NCBI GenBank assembly: GCA_017517805.1
Contig: JAFWYD010000063.1
Coordinates: 1 to 64,000 of the forward strand
Length of the DNA: 64,000 nt
Source: Akkermansia sp.
GTDB lineage: Bacteria > Verrucomicrobiota > Verrucomicrobiia > Verrucomicrobiales > Akkermansiaceae
Reading direction: 5' to 3'
A program made the position numbers and the translations under genes. Shown piece by piece: positions 10,023 to 17,852 of this stretch. Every line of letters begins with the position of its first letter. Positions within the stretch are counted from its first letter, which is position 1. The notes beneath the pieces are model-generated. The model made no database searches, was not told the origin of the DNA, and saw only the letters and a program-made list of their open reading frames with translations.

Positions 10023-10756
10023 CAATCAGCAAAACCGAGCACGTCCTGCATGCTGTACAGTCCCGCGGGCTTGTCTGCCAGCCAGAGAGCCGCGCGCACA
10101 GCACCACCGGCAAAGGTCATGCGGCTGGAGGCCTTGTGCGTCAGCTCCACTCGCTCGCCGTCCGTGGCGTACATCACGGTGTGGTCGCCCACCACATCGC
10201 CACCTCGCATGGAGTGCATGCCGATCTGGCGCTGGGGACGTGCGCCCACGAGCCCTTCGCGGCCATGCATCACGTCCTTATCGTAGCTCATGCCGGTCTC
10301 TTCGCACACCACCTCAGCCAGGGTGCGGGCGGTGCCGCTGGGGGCATCGAGCTTGTGGTGGTGGTGCATCTCGATGATTTCGATATCGTAGTCCTTGAGA
10401 ATCTGGGTCGCCTTGCGGGTGAGCCAGAAGAGGGTGTTCACACCTACGGAGTAGTTGGAGGCGAACACGATGGGAATCTGCTTCGCAGCCTCGGCAATGG
10501 CGGCGCGCTCTTCATCGGTGTGGCCGGTGGTGCCGATGACAAGCGGTTTGTTCTGCGCCACGGCGGTGGCCAGCAGCTCCGGGGTGAAACCATGGAAGGA
10601 GAAGTCAATGGCGCAGTCGGCAGCGCTCATGGCGGCGGCAATGTCCTGGCCCACATCGTGCGTGGAGGCCATTTCGGTGCCTTCGTTCAGCTCCACGGCC
10701 TGCTTCACGGTCTGGCCCATGCGGCCGGAAATACCGGTTACGAGAATCTTCAGCAT
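10022..10756 (-). CDS. dapB: 4-hydroxy-tetrahydrodipicolinate reductase
   Basis: Reduces the DapA product to tetrahydrodipicolinate with NAD(P)H. The Rossmann motif VTGISGRMGQTV is at the N-terminus. The active-site stretch EIIEMHHHHKLDAPSGTA carries the catalytic His and substrate Lys. 244 residues, typical. It starts 7 bp after dapA and its stop overlaps the folK start. Its product is the substrate of DapL, encoded about 2 kb away on the other strand, so the two convergent operons meet in one pathway. Confidence 0.96.
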   Translation of the reverse strand: MLKILVTGISGRMGQTVKQAVELNEGTEMASTHDVGQDIAAAMSAADCAIDFSFHGFTPELLATAVAQNKPLVIGTTGHTDEERAAIAEAAKQIPIVFASNYSVGVNTLFWLTRKATQILKDYDIEIIEMHHHHKLDAPSGTARTLAEVVCEETGMSYDKDVMHGREGLVGARPQRQIGMHSMRGGDVVGDHTVMYATDGERVELTHKASSRMTFAGGAVRAALWLADKPAGLYSMQDVLGFAD

Positions 10757-10763
10757 GGCAGTC

Positions 10764-11645
10764 TTACATCAGGTTGAAACGCTTGAGCAGGTCGGCCAGC
10801 TTAGCGTGCTTCTCAGCAGCCAGCGGCACCAGGGGCAGGCGGATATCCCAGCCGATATCGCCGCGCAGGGCCAGGGCGGCCTTCACGGGAACCGGGTTCA
10901 CATCCAGCGACATGAGTCCCTTCATTAGCGGGTAGTACTTCTTCTGCAGTTCGAGAGCTTTTTTGCCATCGCCGCTCAGCGCGGCATCTACCAGGGCCTT
11001 CATCTCGGCGGGGGCCACATTGGAGGTCACGGAGACCAGACCCACAGCGCCGCAGGAAATGAAGGGTACGGTCAGGCCGTCATCACCACTCAGTACGGCG
11101 AAGTCGGCGGGCAGGGCCTGCACCAGCTGGTTTACGCGCTCCACGCTGCCGCCGGCTTCCTTGATAGCCACGATGGTGGGGCAGTCGGCAGCCAGACGAG
11201 CCACAGTATCCACGGCAATTTCAATACCGCTGCGGCCGGGGATGCTGTACAGGATGATGGGAAGGTCGGTGGCTTCAGCAATGGCCTTGAAATGCTGGTA
11301 CACACCCTCCTGGTTGGGCTTGTTGTAGTAGGGGCAGACCTGCAGCGTGCCATCCGCCCCCATGGCGGCAGCGGCCTTGGTCATTTCGATGGCTTCTGCC
11401 GTGCAGTTGGCTCCGGTGCCGGCAATCACCTGGCAGCGGCCGGCCACGGTCTCGATGCACACGCGGATGATTTCGAGGTGCTCCTCCGTGCTCACGGTGG
11501 GGGATTCACCGGTGGTGCCCATGGGTACAATGCCATCCACACCGCCGGCAATCTGGGCCTCAATCAGTGCCTTATAGGCCTCATAATCCACCTGACCATC
11601 CTTGAAAGGGGTAACAATAGCTGTATAAAGTCCCTGGTACTTCAT
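10764..11645 (-). CDS. dapA: 4-hydroxy-tetrahydrodipicolinate synthase
   Basis: Condenses pyruvate with aspartate semialdehyde, the first committed step to lysine and diaminopimelate. This class I aldolase has GTTGESPT near residue 44, YYNKPNQEG with the catalytic Tyr, YSIPGRSG, and the Schiff-base Lys in VAIKEAGG. 293 residues, normal. First gene of the dapA-dapB-folK-panB operon, with a TATAAT promoter about 26 bp upstream of the ATG. Confidence 0.96.
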   Translation of the reverse strand: MKYQGLYTAIVTPFKDGQVDYEAYKALIEAQIAGGVDGIVPMGTTGESPTVSTEEHLEIIRVCIETVAGRCQVIAGTGANCTAEAIEMTKAAAAMGADGTLQVCPYYNKPNQEGVYQHFKAIAEATDLPIILYSIPGRSGIEIAVDTVARLAADCPTIVAIKEAGGSVERVNQLVQALPADFAVLSGDDGLTVPFISCGAVGLVSVTSNVAPAEMKALVDAALSGDGKKALELQKKYYPLMKGLMSLDVNPVPVKAALALRGDIGWDIRLPLVPLAAEKHAKLADLLKRFNLM

Positions 11646-11671
11646 AATTCGGGAGTATTCTTGTCGCGGGT

Positions 11672-11699
11672 ATTATACCACTTATCGCCTGAAAGTCAC
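11672..11699 (-). promoter_or_regulatory. Promoter for dapA operon
   Basis: On the minus strand, GTGACT, a 16-bp spacer and TATAAT (positions 11677-11672). The -10 box is perfect and the -35 box moderate. The predicted start lies about 20 nt upstream of the dapA ATG. Confidence 0.6.
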
Positions 11700-11735
11700 G
11701 CTTTTTTTGGATTCCGCGCGAGCGCACGCTGAAAA

Positions 11736-11763
11736 AGCCTCAGCGGGGAATCGGCTGCGGGCT
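11736..11763 (-). terminator. Possible terminator after the xpt-permease pair
   Basis: On the minus strand an imperfect stem (AGCCCGCAGC / GCTGAGGCT with one bulge) is followed by TTTTTC, about 80 bp after the permease stop. The 196-bp gap 11646-11841 holds otherwise only the dapA promoter. Confidence 0.4.
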
Positions 11764-11841
11764 GCTTCATTGGTGACTTGAGTGGGCAAAGGCTGGTTTC
11801 GCGGAGTCGTTTGTGGCCGCTTTTGGGCGAGCAGGTGCCTG

Positions 11842-13185
11842 TTACTCCGGAGAATCGTCTTTTTTGAGTCGGATGAGTAAATTGGAGATGATGGCGGCGC
11901 AGCTGCCGGTGGTGATGCCGGAGGAGAAGATTTCGCGGATGGTCTGCGGCATCTGGCAGAGGATGTCGGGCACCATTTCCACGCCGATGCCAAGGGCCAG
12001 GCTGATGGCAATCACGAGCGAAGCCTTGCGGTCTATCTCCTGAGAGACCAGGATGCGGATGCCGGCTGCGGCTACGGTGCCGAACATCAGCAGGGTAGCG
12101 CCGCCCAGCACGGGTTCCGGCATGAGGGAGAAGATAAGCCCCACATAGGGGAAAAGCCCCAGCAGCACCAGCATGGCTGCAATATAGTATCCCACGCGGC
12201 GGCTGGCAATGCCGGTGAGCAGGATGAGCCCGTTGTTCTGGGCGAAGATGGAGTTTGGAAAGGAATTCAGCATGCTTGCCAGCATGGAGTTGAAACCATC
12301 TGCCAGGATGCCGCCCTGGGCGCGTTTCATGAAATCTGTTCCTTGAACCTTCAATCCGGTAATCTGCGAGTTTGCTGTAATGTCGCCATAGGCCTCGATG
12401 GAGGTGATGACGTAGATGAGCCCCAGGGCGATGAAGGCTGACCAGCTGAAGTCGAGACCGTAGCGGAAGGGGGTGGGGAAATGGAATGCCCCATAGCCGG
12501 AGATGCTGTTGAAATCGATGAGCCCCAGGAACCAGGAAACGATATAGCCCACGATGAGCCCGATGACGATGGAGCTCATGCGCAGATATTTGTTGCCGCT
12601 CTGGTTGCTGATGACGATGCAGACGAGCACGAGCCCGGAGAGCAGGAGGCTTTGCAGGTTACCGAAGGTGCCGTTGCTCATGGCGGAGTAGCCGCCGCCG
12701 CAGGCGATGATGCCCACTTTTATCAGGCTCAGGCCGATGAGGGTCACCACGATACCGGATACCAGCGGGGTGATTATCTTCTGCAGGTAGCGCAGGGCGA
12801 CACTCACCAGCATTTCCAGTGATGCCGCCGCCATGCAGGAACCGAAGATGAGAGGCAGACCGCCCAGCTGACCGGCGGCAATGATGGGGGCGATGAAGGA
12901 GTAACTGGTGCCTTGCACGCAGAGCAGCCCGGCGCCCAGTCTGCCGAAGCGGCGGCATTGGATGAAGGAGGAAACGCCGGATGCCACCAGCGACATGGAT
13001 ACCAGATAGCCGGTGGTGGCGGTGTCCAGTTTGAGGGCGGCGGCAATGATGAGAGGCGGCGTGACCACCGCCACGAACATGGCGAGCAGATGCTGCAGCG
13101 CAGCGAAGATGGCATCCCAGAAGGGCGGGGTGTCCTCCAATCCGTAGATGAGGTCAGGCTGGCTGGCGGCAGGTGCGGTGCTCAT
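11842..13185 (-). CDS. NCS2 family xanthine/uracil permease
   Basis: Integral membrane nucleobase:cation symporter (UraA/XanQ/PbuX superfamily) of 447 residues with many hydrophobic segments. Family signatures include GLEDTPPFWDAIFAALQH at the N-terminus and the QNNGLILLTGIASRRVG motif in the second repeat, which lines the substrate site. It begins 2 bp after the xpt stop. In Bacillus and relatives xpt is paired with the xanthine permease pbuX, so xanthine is the likely substrate here, by context only. No purine riboswitch-like structure was recognised ahead of xpt. Confidence 0.88.
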   Translation of the reverse strand: MSTAPAASQPDLIYGLEDTPPFWDAIFAALQHLLAMFVAVVTPPLIIAAALKLDTATTGYLVSMSLVASGVSSFIQCRRFGRLGAGLLCVQGTSYSFIAPIIAAGQLGGLPLIFGSCMAAASLEMLVSVALRYLQKIITPLVSGIVVTLIGLSLIKVGIIACGGGYSAMSNGTFGNLQSLLLSGLVLVCIVISNQSGNKYLRMSSIVIGLIVGYIVSWFLGLIDFNSISGYGAFHFPTPFRYGLDFSWSAFIALGLIYVITSIEAYGDITANSQITGLKVQGTDFMKRAQGGILADGFNSMLASMLNSFPNSIFAQNNGLILLTGIASRRVGYYIAAMLVLLGLFPYVGLIFSLMPEPVLGGATLLMFGTVAAAGIRILVSQEIDRKASLVIAISLALGIGVEMVPDILCQMPQTIREIFSSGITTGSCAAIISNLLIRLKKDDSPE

Positions 13186-13187
13186 GT

Positions 13188-13757
13188 TCAGTCTCGCAGT
13201 TGAATGGTGCAGTTGTCCAGACTGTCGACAATGGCCAGCGATTCAACGTGGATACCCATGCGGCGCAATTCATTGCCGCCGTTCTGGAATGATTTTTCGA
13301 TGAGGAATCCCATGCCTTCCAGCGTGGCACCGGCCTGCTTCACAAGGTCGAGAATGCCGAGGGCTGCGTTGCCATTGGCCAGGAAGTCATCGATGAAGAG
13401 TACGCGGTCATCCGGTCCCAGGTACTCGCTGCTCACGCACACGGTGTAGTCCTTGTTCTTTGTGAAGGAATGAATAGTGGTGCAGAGCATGTTTTCCATG
13501 GTGCTGGGCTTCTTTTTCTTGGCAAAGACCACGGGAAGCTCCAGCAGGTTGCCGACCATGATGGCGGGGGCGATGCCGCTGGCTTCCACGGTGATGATCT
13601 TGTTGATGCGGGCCGAGGCAAAACGGCGCACGAATTCTACGGCCATGGAGCGCATCAGACTGGCATCCATCTGGTGGTTGATGAAGCTGTCCACTTTGAG
13701 AATGCCTCCCGGGAAACATTTGCCATCTTTGATAATTCGGTCTTTCAGCGCTTTCAT
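13188..13757 (-). CDS. xpt: Xanthine phosphoribosyltransferase
   Basis: Salvages xanthine to XMP with PRPP. The Xpt-type N-terminus ([23 protein letters not shown]), a VEASGIAPA substrate loop, a KKKKPSTM stretch and the PRPP-binding motif [14 protein letters not shown] support a type I PRTase of the Xpt/PurR class. The ATG at 13757 gives 189 residues, matching the family; upstream codons to 13820 look non-coding. It forms an operon with the NCS2 permease. Confidence 0.92.
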   Translation of the reverse strand: MKALKDRIIKDGKCFPGGILKVDSFINHQMDASLMRSMAVEFVRRFASARINKIITVEASGIAPAIMVGNLLELPVVFAKKKKPSTMENMLCTTIHSFTKNKDYTVCVSSEYLGPDDRVLFIDDFLANGNAALGILDLVKQAGATLEGMGFLIEKSFQNGGNELRRMGIHVESLAIVDSLDNCTIQLRD

Positions 13758-13823
13758 GAGTGGATACTGTATGTTGCGGTGCGCGGCAGGATAACAGTTT
13801 TTTTCATTTCTGGCAAGCATAAT

Positions 13824-13853
13824 AAGCCCCCGCAGTGAATCTTGCGGGGGCTT
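13824..13853 (-). terminator. Terminator after the phosphohexomutase gene
   Basis: Perfect 11-bp stem (AAGCCCCCGCA / TGCGGGGGCTT) with an 8-nt loop, just beyond the phosphohexomutase stop on the minus strand, followed by TTATT. Confidence 0.75.
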
Positions 13854-13877
13854 GAATGGATGCGCTGGCGGGATGCC

Positions 13878-15821
13878 TCAGGCCATGCGGGCCTGGGCAT
13901 CTGCTTCCACGGCGGCCCAGAGGGAGCTGATGCTGGCTTCCACCGCATCCTTGGCGGCGGCCAGGTCGGCGCTGGGGGCGCTGTGGGCAAAGAGGTAGTA
14001 CTTGATCTTGGGCTCGGTGCCGCTGGGTCGCACGGCGAAGCTGCGGCCATCCACCAGGTCGATGAAGAGCATCTTTTCGGCAGGTACGGGGTCGCCCTCG
14101 GCATCCACCATGGTGCCGGCCGAGAAATCGCGCAGACCGGCCACGGCGGTACCATCCATCTCGGTGGGCGGGGTGTCGATGTAGCTCTTGGTCAGGGCGG
14201 CAATCTTGGCAGCACCGTCGGCTCCTTCCATCACCAGGCTCTTGCCGAGTTCCTTGTAGTAGCCCATCTCGGTGTAGATGTTGTTCAGGCACTCCAGCAG
14301 GCCGATACCCTTGGAGGCGAGGTAGGCGTTCATCTCAGCCAGGCAGAGGGCGGCTGCGTTGGCATCCTTGTCGCGCACGAAGTCCTGGGCCAGGTAGCCG
14401 TAGCTTTCCTCGCCGCCGAAGATGAAGTACTTGCTGTGCTCCAGGCGCAGGGCGCGGGTCTGGGCCTCGGTCATGGTGCGGTAGCCCTGGCGCAGCTCAG
14501 CGGGGATGGCCTGCTCATACTTGCCGAGCTTGGCGGCAATGTACTTGAACCCGGTGAGCACATTGACGGTGGCGATACCGAAGGAGGCGGCGATGGCATC
14601 CTGCAGCGGACTGGTCACGAAGGTCTTGACCATCACGGCGTGGTCGATGTTCTGCGGGGTGATGATACCCAGCTCGATGGCGCTCATGCAGCGGTACCAG
14701 GCCAGCAGGGAGCCGATCTGGTTGCCGGTGAGCAGCTGCATCTTGCCGGTGGCGGTGTCGCGCACGGCGATGCCCATGCGGTCGCTGTCCGGGTCGGTGG
14801 CAATCACGAGGTCGGCCTGCTCGGCATCGGCCTGGGCAATGGCCATATCCAGCGCAGGGGCGTTCTCCGGGTTCGGGCTGGCCACGGTGGGGAAGCGGCC
14901 ATCGAGCGTGTCCTGCTCAGCCACGGTGCTCACATTGCAGCCCACCTGCTTGAGGATGGGGACGATGCAGCGGCCGCCGGTGCCGTGCAGGTTGGTGTAG
15001 ACGACCTTGGCCGAGGCCTTGGCGAAGACATCCGGGCGCAGGACGATGCCTTTGAGTTTCTCGATGTAGATGGCATCGAACTCCGGCCCCAGGATGCGAA
15101 GTTCTCCCTGCTGGTCAGCGGGCAGAGGTTCGTAAACATCGGTGGTCAGGGCATTCACCTCGGCAATCACCGCCTTATCATGCGGGGCAATGAGTTGGGC
15201 ACCGTCGTTGAAGTAGGCCTTGAAGCCGTTGTCGTGGCTGGGGTTATGGGAGGCGGTGAGCACCACGCCGGTATCGGCATTCAGCTCGCGGATGGCGAAG
15301 GAAACTTCCGGAGTGGAGCAGGGGCCGTCGAACAGGGCGCAGTTGCAGCCCAGGTCGGTGGCAATCTTAGCGCAGAACTCGGCAAAGTCGCGGGAGAAGT
15401 GGCGCGTATCGTGCCCCACCACGATGAGCGGCTTGCGGCCGCTGCCTTCGGCTTCCACAAAGCGGCGCACATAGGTGATGAGCCCGCGCATGGCACGGCC
15501 CACGTTGAAATAGTTCATGCTGGCGGTTCCCACGCAGGGGAATTCCGGGCGGCCGTTCACGCCGCCTTGGCCCTGTTCAGCCTCGGTCACTACGGTGCCG
15601 ATGGTGCGGCCGCGCAGACCGCCCGTGCCGAAGGCAAGGGTCTTGTAGAATCGGTTGTTGAGCTCGGCCCATTCTCCGGCAGCCACCAGCTGTTCTATGG
15701 CGGCAGGAACGACCGGGTCCTGTGTGCCGCCAGTCAGCAGCTCAATGTTCTCCAAGGAGGATTCCAGCAGCTTGCCATCGGCTACTGCCTGCTTCAGCGC
15801 ATCAAGAATCGTTGCATTCAT
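13878..15821 (-). CDS. Alpha-D-phosphohexomutase (phosphoglucomutase/phosphomannomutase, PGM2-like)
   Basis: Interconverts hexose 1- and 6-phosphates (glucose-1-P/glucose-6-P or the mannose pair). All four signatures are present: catalytic phosphoserine loop LTASHNPSHDNG, metal loop ATDPDSDRMG, sugar-binding GGEESYGY, and C-terminal phosphate-binding RPSGTEPKIKYYL. At 647 residues it belongs to the longer PGM2-like group. The start is set by its promoter: the -10 TATAAT at 15837-15832 overlaps an upstream in-frame ATG (15833), so transcription should begin near 15825, only about 4 nt before the ATG at 15821. Exact substrate is not visible from sequence. Confidence 0.93.
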   Translation of the reverse strand: MNATILDALKQAVADGKLLESSLENIELLTGGTQDPVVPAAIEQLVAAGEWAELNNRFYKTLAFGTGGLRGRTIGTVVTEAEQGQGGVNGRPEFPCVGTASMNYFNVGRAMRGLITYVRRFVEAEGSGRKPLIVVGHDTRHFSRDFAEFCAKIATDLGCNCALFDGPCSTPEVSFAIRELNADTGVVLTASHNPSHDNGFKAYFNDGAQLIAPHDKAVIAEVNALTTDVYEPLPADQQGELRILGPEFDAIYIEKLKGIVLRPDVFAKASAKVVYTNLHGTGGRCIVPILKQVGCNVSTVAEQDTLDGRFPTVASPNPENAPALDMAIAQADAEQADLVIATDPDSDRMGIAVRDTATGKMQLLTGNQIGSLLAWYRCMSAIELGIITPQNIDHAVMVKTFVTSPLQDAIAASFGIATVNVLTGFKYIAAKLGKYEQAIPAELRQGYRTMTEAQTRALRLEHSKYFIFGGEESYGYLAQDFVRDKDANAAALCLAEMNAYLASKGIGLLECLNNIYTEMGYYKELGKSLVMEGADGAAKIAALTKSYIDTPPTEMDGTAVAGLRDFSAGTMVDAEGDPVPAEKMLFIDLVDGRSFAVRPSGTEPKIKYYLFAHSAPSADLAAAKDAVEASISSLWAAVEADAQARMA

Positions 15822-15831
15822 ACTTGCGCGC

Positions 15832-15860
15832 ATTATATCGCGCACCCGCCCGCTTGGCAA
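15832..15860 (-). promoter_or_regulatory. Promoter for phosphohexomutase, nearly leaderless
   Basis: Minus strand TTGCCA, 17 bp, TATAAT, then 10 bp to the ATG at 15821. It excludes the upstream ATG as a start, because that codon lies within the -10 region. Confidence 0.75.
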
Positions 15861-16024
15861 GCCATTTGCTGGTCTTACTGTGCTTATGGAATCCCCCTGC
15901 TAAATCCTGCATATTACCTTGCATCGCATGGTGCTTGTTAAAATTTGCTGACTGGCACATTTTTAGCTCGCTTTTTGGTAGTAAAAGTGGCAGAGTGATG
16001 TGGAACTGAATCTGCATTGGTACC

Positions 16025-16753
16025 ATGAGCGAACAGACACAACCTCCGTATAAACGCATCCTCTTGAAACTTAGCGGTGAAGCGCTTCGTGCCCCCGGTA
16101 GTCGCGATAATATCTCGCCGGAGATTGTCGCCCGCATTGCCCGCGAGATTGCAGAGGCCCAGCAGCAGGGGAACCTGCAGATTGCCATTGTGGTGGGGGG
16201 CGGCAACATCTGGCGCGGTGCCAAGGCCAGCGTGCGTGGCATGGACCGCCCCACGGCTGACTACGTGGGCATGCTTGCCACGGTGATGAATGCTCTTTCC
16301 ATCTGCTCTGCGGTGCAGGAGGCCGGTGTGCCGGCCCATGTGCAGAGCGCTATCGAGATGAAGAATGTGGCTGAGCCCTATGTGCGCAACAAGGCCCGCA
16401 TGCAGCTCCGGGCTGGTGAGGTAGTGGTCTTTGCCGCCGGCACAGGCAACCCCTTCTTCAGCACCGATACGGCAGCTGCGCTCCGCGCCTGCGAGATTAA
16501 CGCAGAAGTGGTGATGAAGGCCACCTCGGTGGACGGTGTGTACACGGCAGACCCCAAGACCGACCCCTCTGCCACGCGCTTTGATGCCATTTCCTATGAG
16601 GAATGCATCTCCCGCAACCTGAAGGTGATGGATCAGACCGCCTTCACACTGTGCAAGGACAATGGCAAGCCCATCATGGTGTTCGATATGCACAAGCCCG
16701 GCAATATCACCCGAGCCCTGCTGGGTGAGAAGATTGGCACCATCATCGGCTGA
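16025..16753 (+). CDS. pyrH: UMP kinase
   Basis: Phosphorylates UMP to UDP; amino acid kinase fold. Motifs: KRILLKLSGEAL at the N-terminus, VVGGGNIWRG (ATP/UMP loop), DYVGMLATVMNAL, FAAGTGNPFFSTDTAAALRA (UMP site) and VDGVYTADPKTDP. 242 residues, typical of bacterial hexameric PyrH. Followed after 37 bp by frr, the common bacterial pyrH-frr order. Confidence 0.97.
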   Translation: MSEQTQPPYKRILLKLSGEALRAPGSRDNISPEIVARIAREIAEAQQQGNLQIAIVVGGGNIWRGAKASVRGMDRPTADYVGMLATVMNALSICSAVQEAGVPAHVQSAIEMKNVAEPYVRNKARMQLRAGEVVVFAAGTGNPFFSTDTAAALRACEINAEVVMKATSVDGVYTADPKTDPSATRFDAISYEECISRNLKVMDQTAFTLCKDNGKPIMVFDMHKPGNITRALLGEKIGTIIG

Positions 16754-16790
16754 GATAATTTCTAACAAACACTAACATCAGAATACGACA

Positions 16791-17357
16791 ATGGACGAAG
16801 AGACACTCTTGCTCGAAGTAGAAACGGGAATGGAAGAAGCTGTGGAGCACATGAAGACCGGGTTCGCCGGTGTGCGCACCGGCAAGGCTTCCCCCTCCCT
16901 GGTGGACAATATGGATATCTACGTGGCTTCCTACGGCTCCAGCATGAAGCTGAAGAGCCTGGCCGTGGTTTCCACGCCTGATTCCCGTTCCATCCTCATC
17001 CAACCGTTTGATCCGGGTACCCTCAACGATATCAAGAAGGCCATTGCCGAAAGCCGTCTGGGTATTTCCCCCATCATTGATGCCCGTTCGGTGCGTCTGC
17101 CCATTCCCGAACTGACCGGCGAGCGCCGCAAGGAGCTGTGCAAGTATGTCTCCGGTCTGGGCGAAGAGACCCGCGTGCGTATCCGCGGTGTGCGCAAGAC
17201 CGGCATGGACGGTATCAAGAAGCTCAAGGCAGACAACATCCTGACCGAGGACGGTGTGCGCACCGCTGAGGACAAGGTGCAGAAGCTCACCGATAAGTAT
17301 GTGAAGACTGTGGGTGACCTCGTGGCTGCCAAGGAGAAGGAAATCATGACGGTGTAA
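16791..17357 (+). CDS. frr: Ribosome recycling factor
   Basis: Dissociates post-termination ribosomes with EF-G. RRF signatures: HMKTGFAGVRTGKASPSLVDN, SRSILIQPFDPGTL, KAIAESRLGISP, and the long helical region ending with KYVKTVGDLVAAKEKEIMTV. 188 residues, normal. Downstream of pyrH and 35 bp before the bactofilin gene, so probably one transcript. Confidence 0.97.
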   Translation: MDEETLLLEVETGMEEAVEHMKTGFAGVRTGKASPSLVDNMDIYVASYGSSMKLKSLAVVSTPDSRSILIQPFDPGTLNDIKKAIAESRLGISPIIDARSVRLPIPELTGERRKELCKYVSGLGEETRVRIRGVRKTGMDGIKKLKADNILTEDGVRTAEDKVQKLTDKYVKTVGDLVAAKEKEIMTV

Positions 17358-17392
17358 TTTTTCACCCAACCCCATACCCCTTAATTCAATAT

Positions 17393-17713
17393 ATGAGCAC
17401 AAACACCACAAACGTTCTTTCTGCCGGTATCGAGATTATCGGCTCTATCCGCTTCCAGAACGATATGCACATTGATGGCCACATCGAAGGTGAAATCCAG
17501 TCCGACACGGGCAAGGTGACCATCGGTGAAATGGCCGATATCAAGGGTGATATCCACGCTGGCGAGGTTCGCGTCGATGGCAAGGTGGAAGGTAACATCC
17601 AGAGTAACCGCTGCCACCTCAGCGCCCAGTCCAATATCACCGGCGATATCGTTACCGGCGTGCTTTCCATGGAGGAAGGTGCCCGTCTCAGCGGTCGCGC
17701 GCAGATTGGTTAA
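17393..17713 (+). CDS. Bactofilin family cytoskeletal protein
   Basis: 106-residue beta-helix polymer-forming protein (DUF583). It shows the repeated GxI/GxV pattern of bactofilins: IGSIRFQNDMHIDGHIEGEI, then ADIKGDIHAGEVRVDGKVEGNI, then NITGDIV. Bactofilins form non-polar filaments tied to envelope or shape functions, often next to an M23 peptidase. Here no peptidase is adjacent; the neighbours are pyrH-frr upstream and a secreted transglutaminase-like gene downstream beyond a terminator. Confidence 0.9.
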   Translation: MSTNTTNVLSAGIEIIGSIRFQNDMHIDGHIEGEIQSDTGKVTIGEMADIKGDIHAGEVRVDGKVEGNIQSNRCHLSAQSNITGDIVTGVLSMEEGARLSGRAQIG

Positions 17714-17743
17714 GCCTTCACGCGCGAGAGCTTTTTCAGAATC

Positions 17744-17779
17744 CCGGGTGAATCCGATGTGCGGATTCACCCGGCTTTT
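17744..17779 (+). terminator. Rho-independent terminator after bactofilin
   Basis: 13-bp perfect stem (17744-17756 with 17762-17774), 5-nt loop, followed by CTTTT. Ends the pyrH-frr-bactofilin unit. Confidence 0.85.
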
Positions 17780-17816
17780 GTCTATATGCAGCTGGAAATA
17801 GCACTTCGGTTTGTTC

Positions 17817-17845
17817 TTGAAAGCATGCAGCAGACGTGGTAGACT
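17817..17845 (+). promoter_or_regulatory. Promoter for transglutaminase-like gene, leaderless
   Basis: TTGAAA, 17 bp, TAGACT, then 7 bp to the GTG at 17853. The predicted transcription start coincides with the GTG, which supports that start over the TTG at 17811 that lies upstream of this promoter. Confidence 0.6.
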
Positions 17846-17852
17846 GCTCCAG

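Noticed and set aside
13758..13877. Possible purine riboswitch ahead of xpt
   Set aside because: xpt-permease pairs often carry one, but the conserved loop-loop sequences and three-way junction were not found; only the upstream gene's terminator is visible.
13842..15941. 699-codon open frame on the plus strand
   Set aside because: Shadow of the phosphohexomutase gene on the minus strand, which has all four catalytic signatures; the plus frame has repetitive His/Gly-rich composition typical of such shadows.
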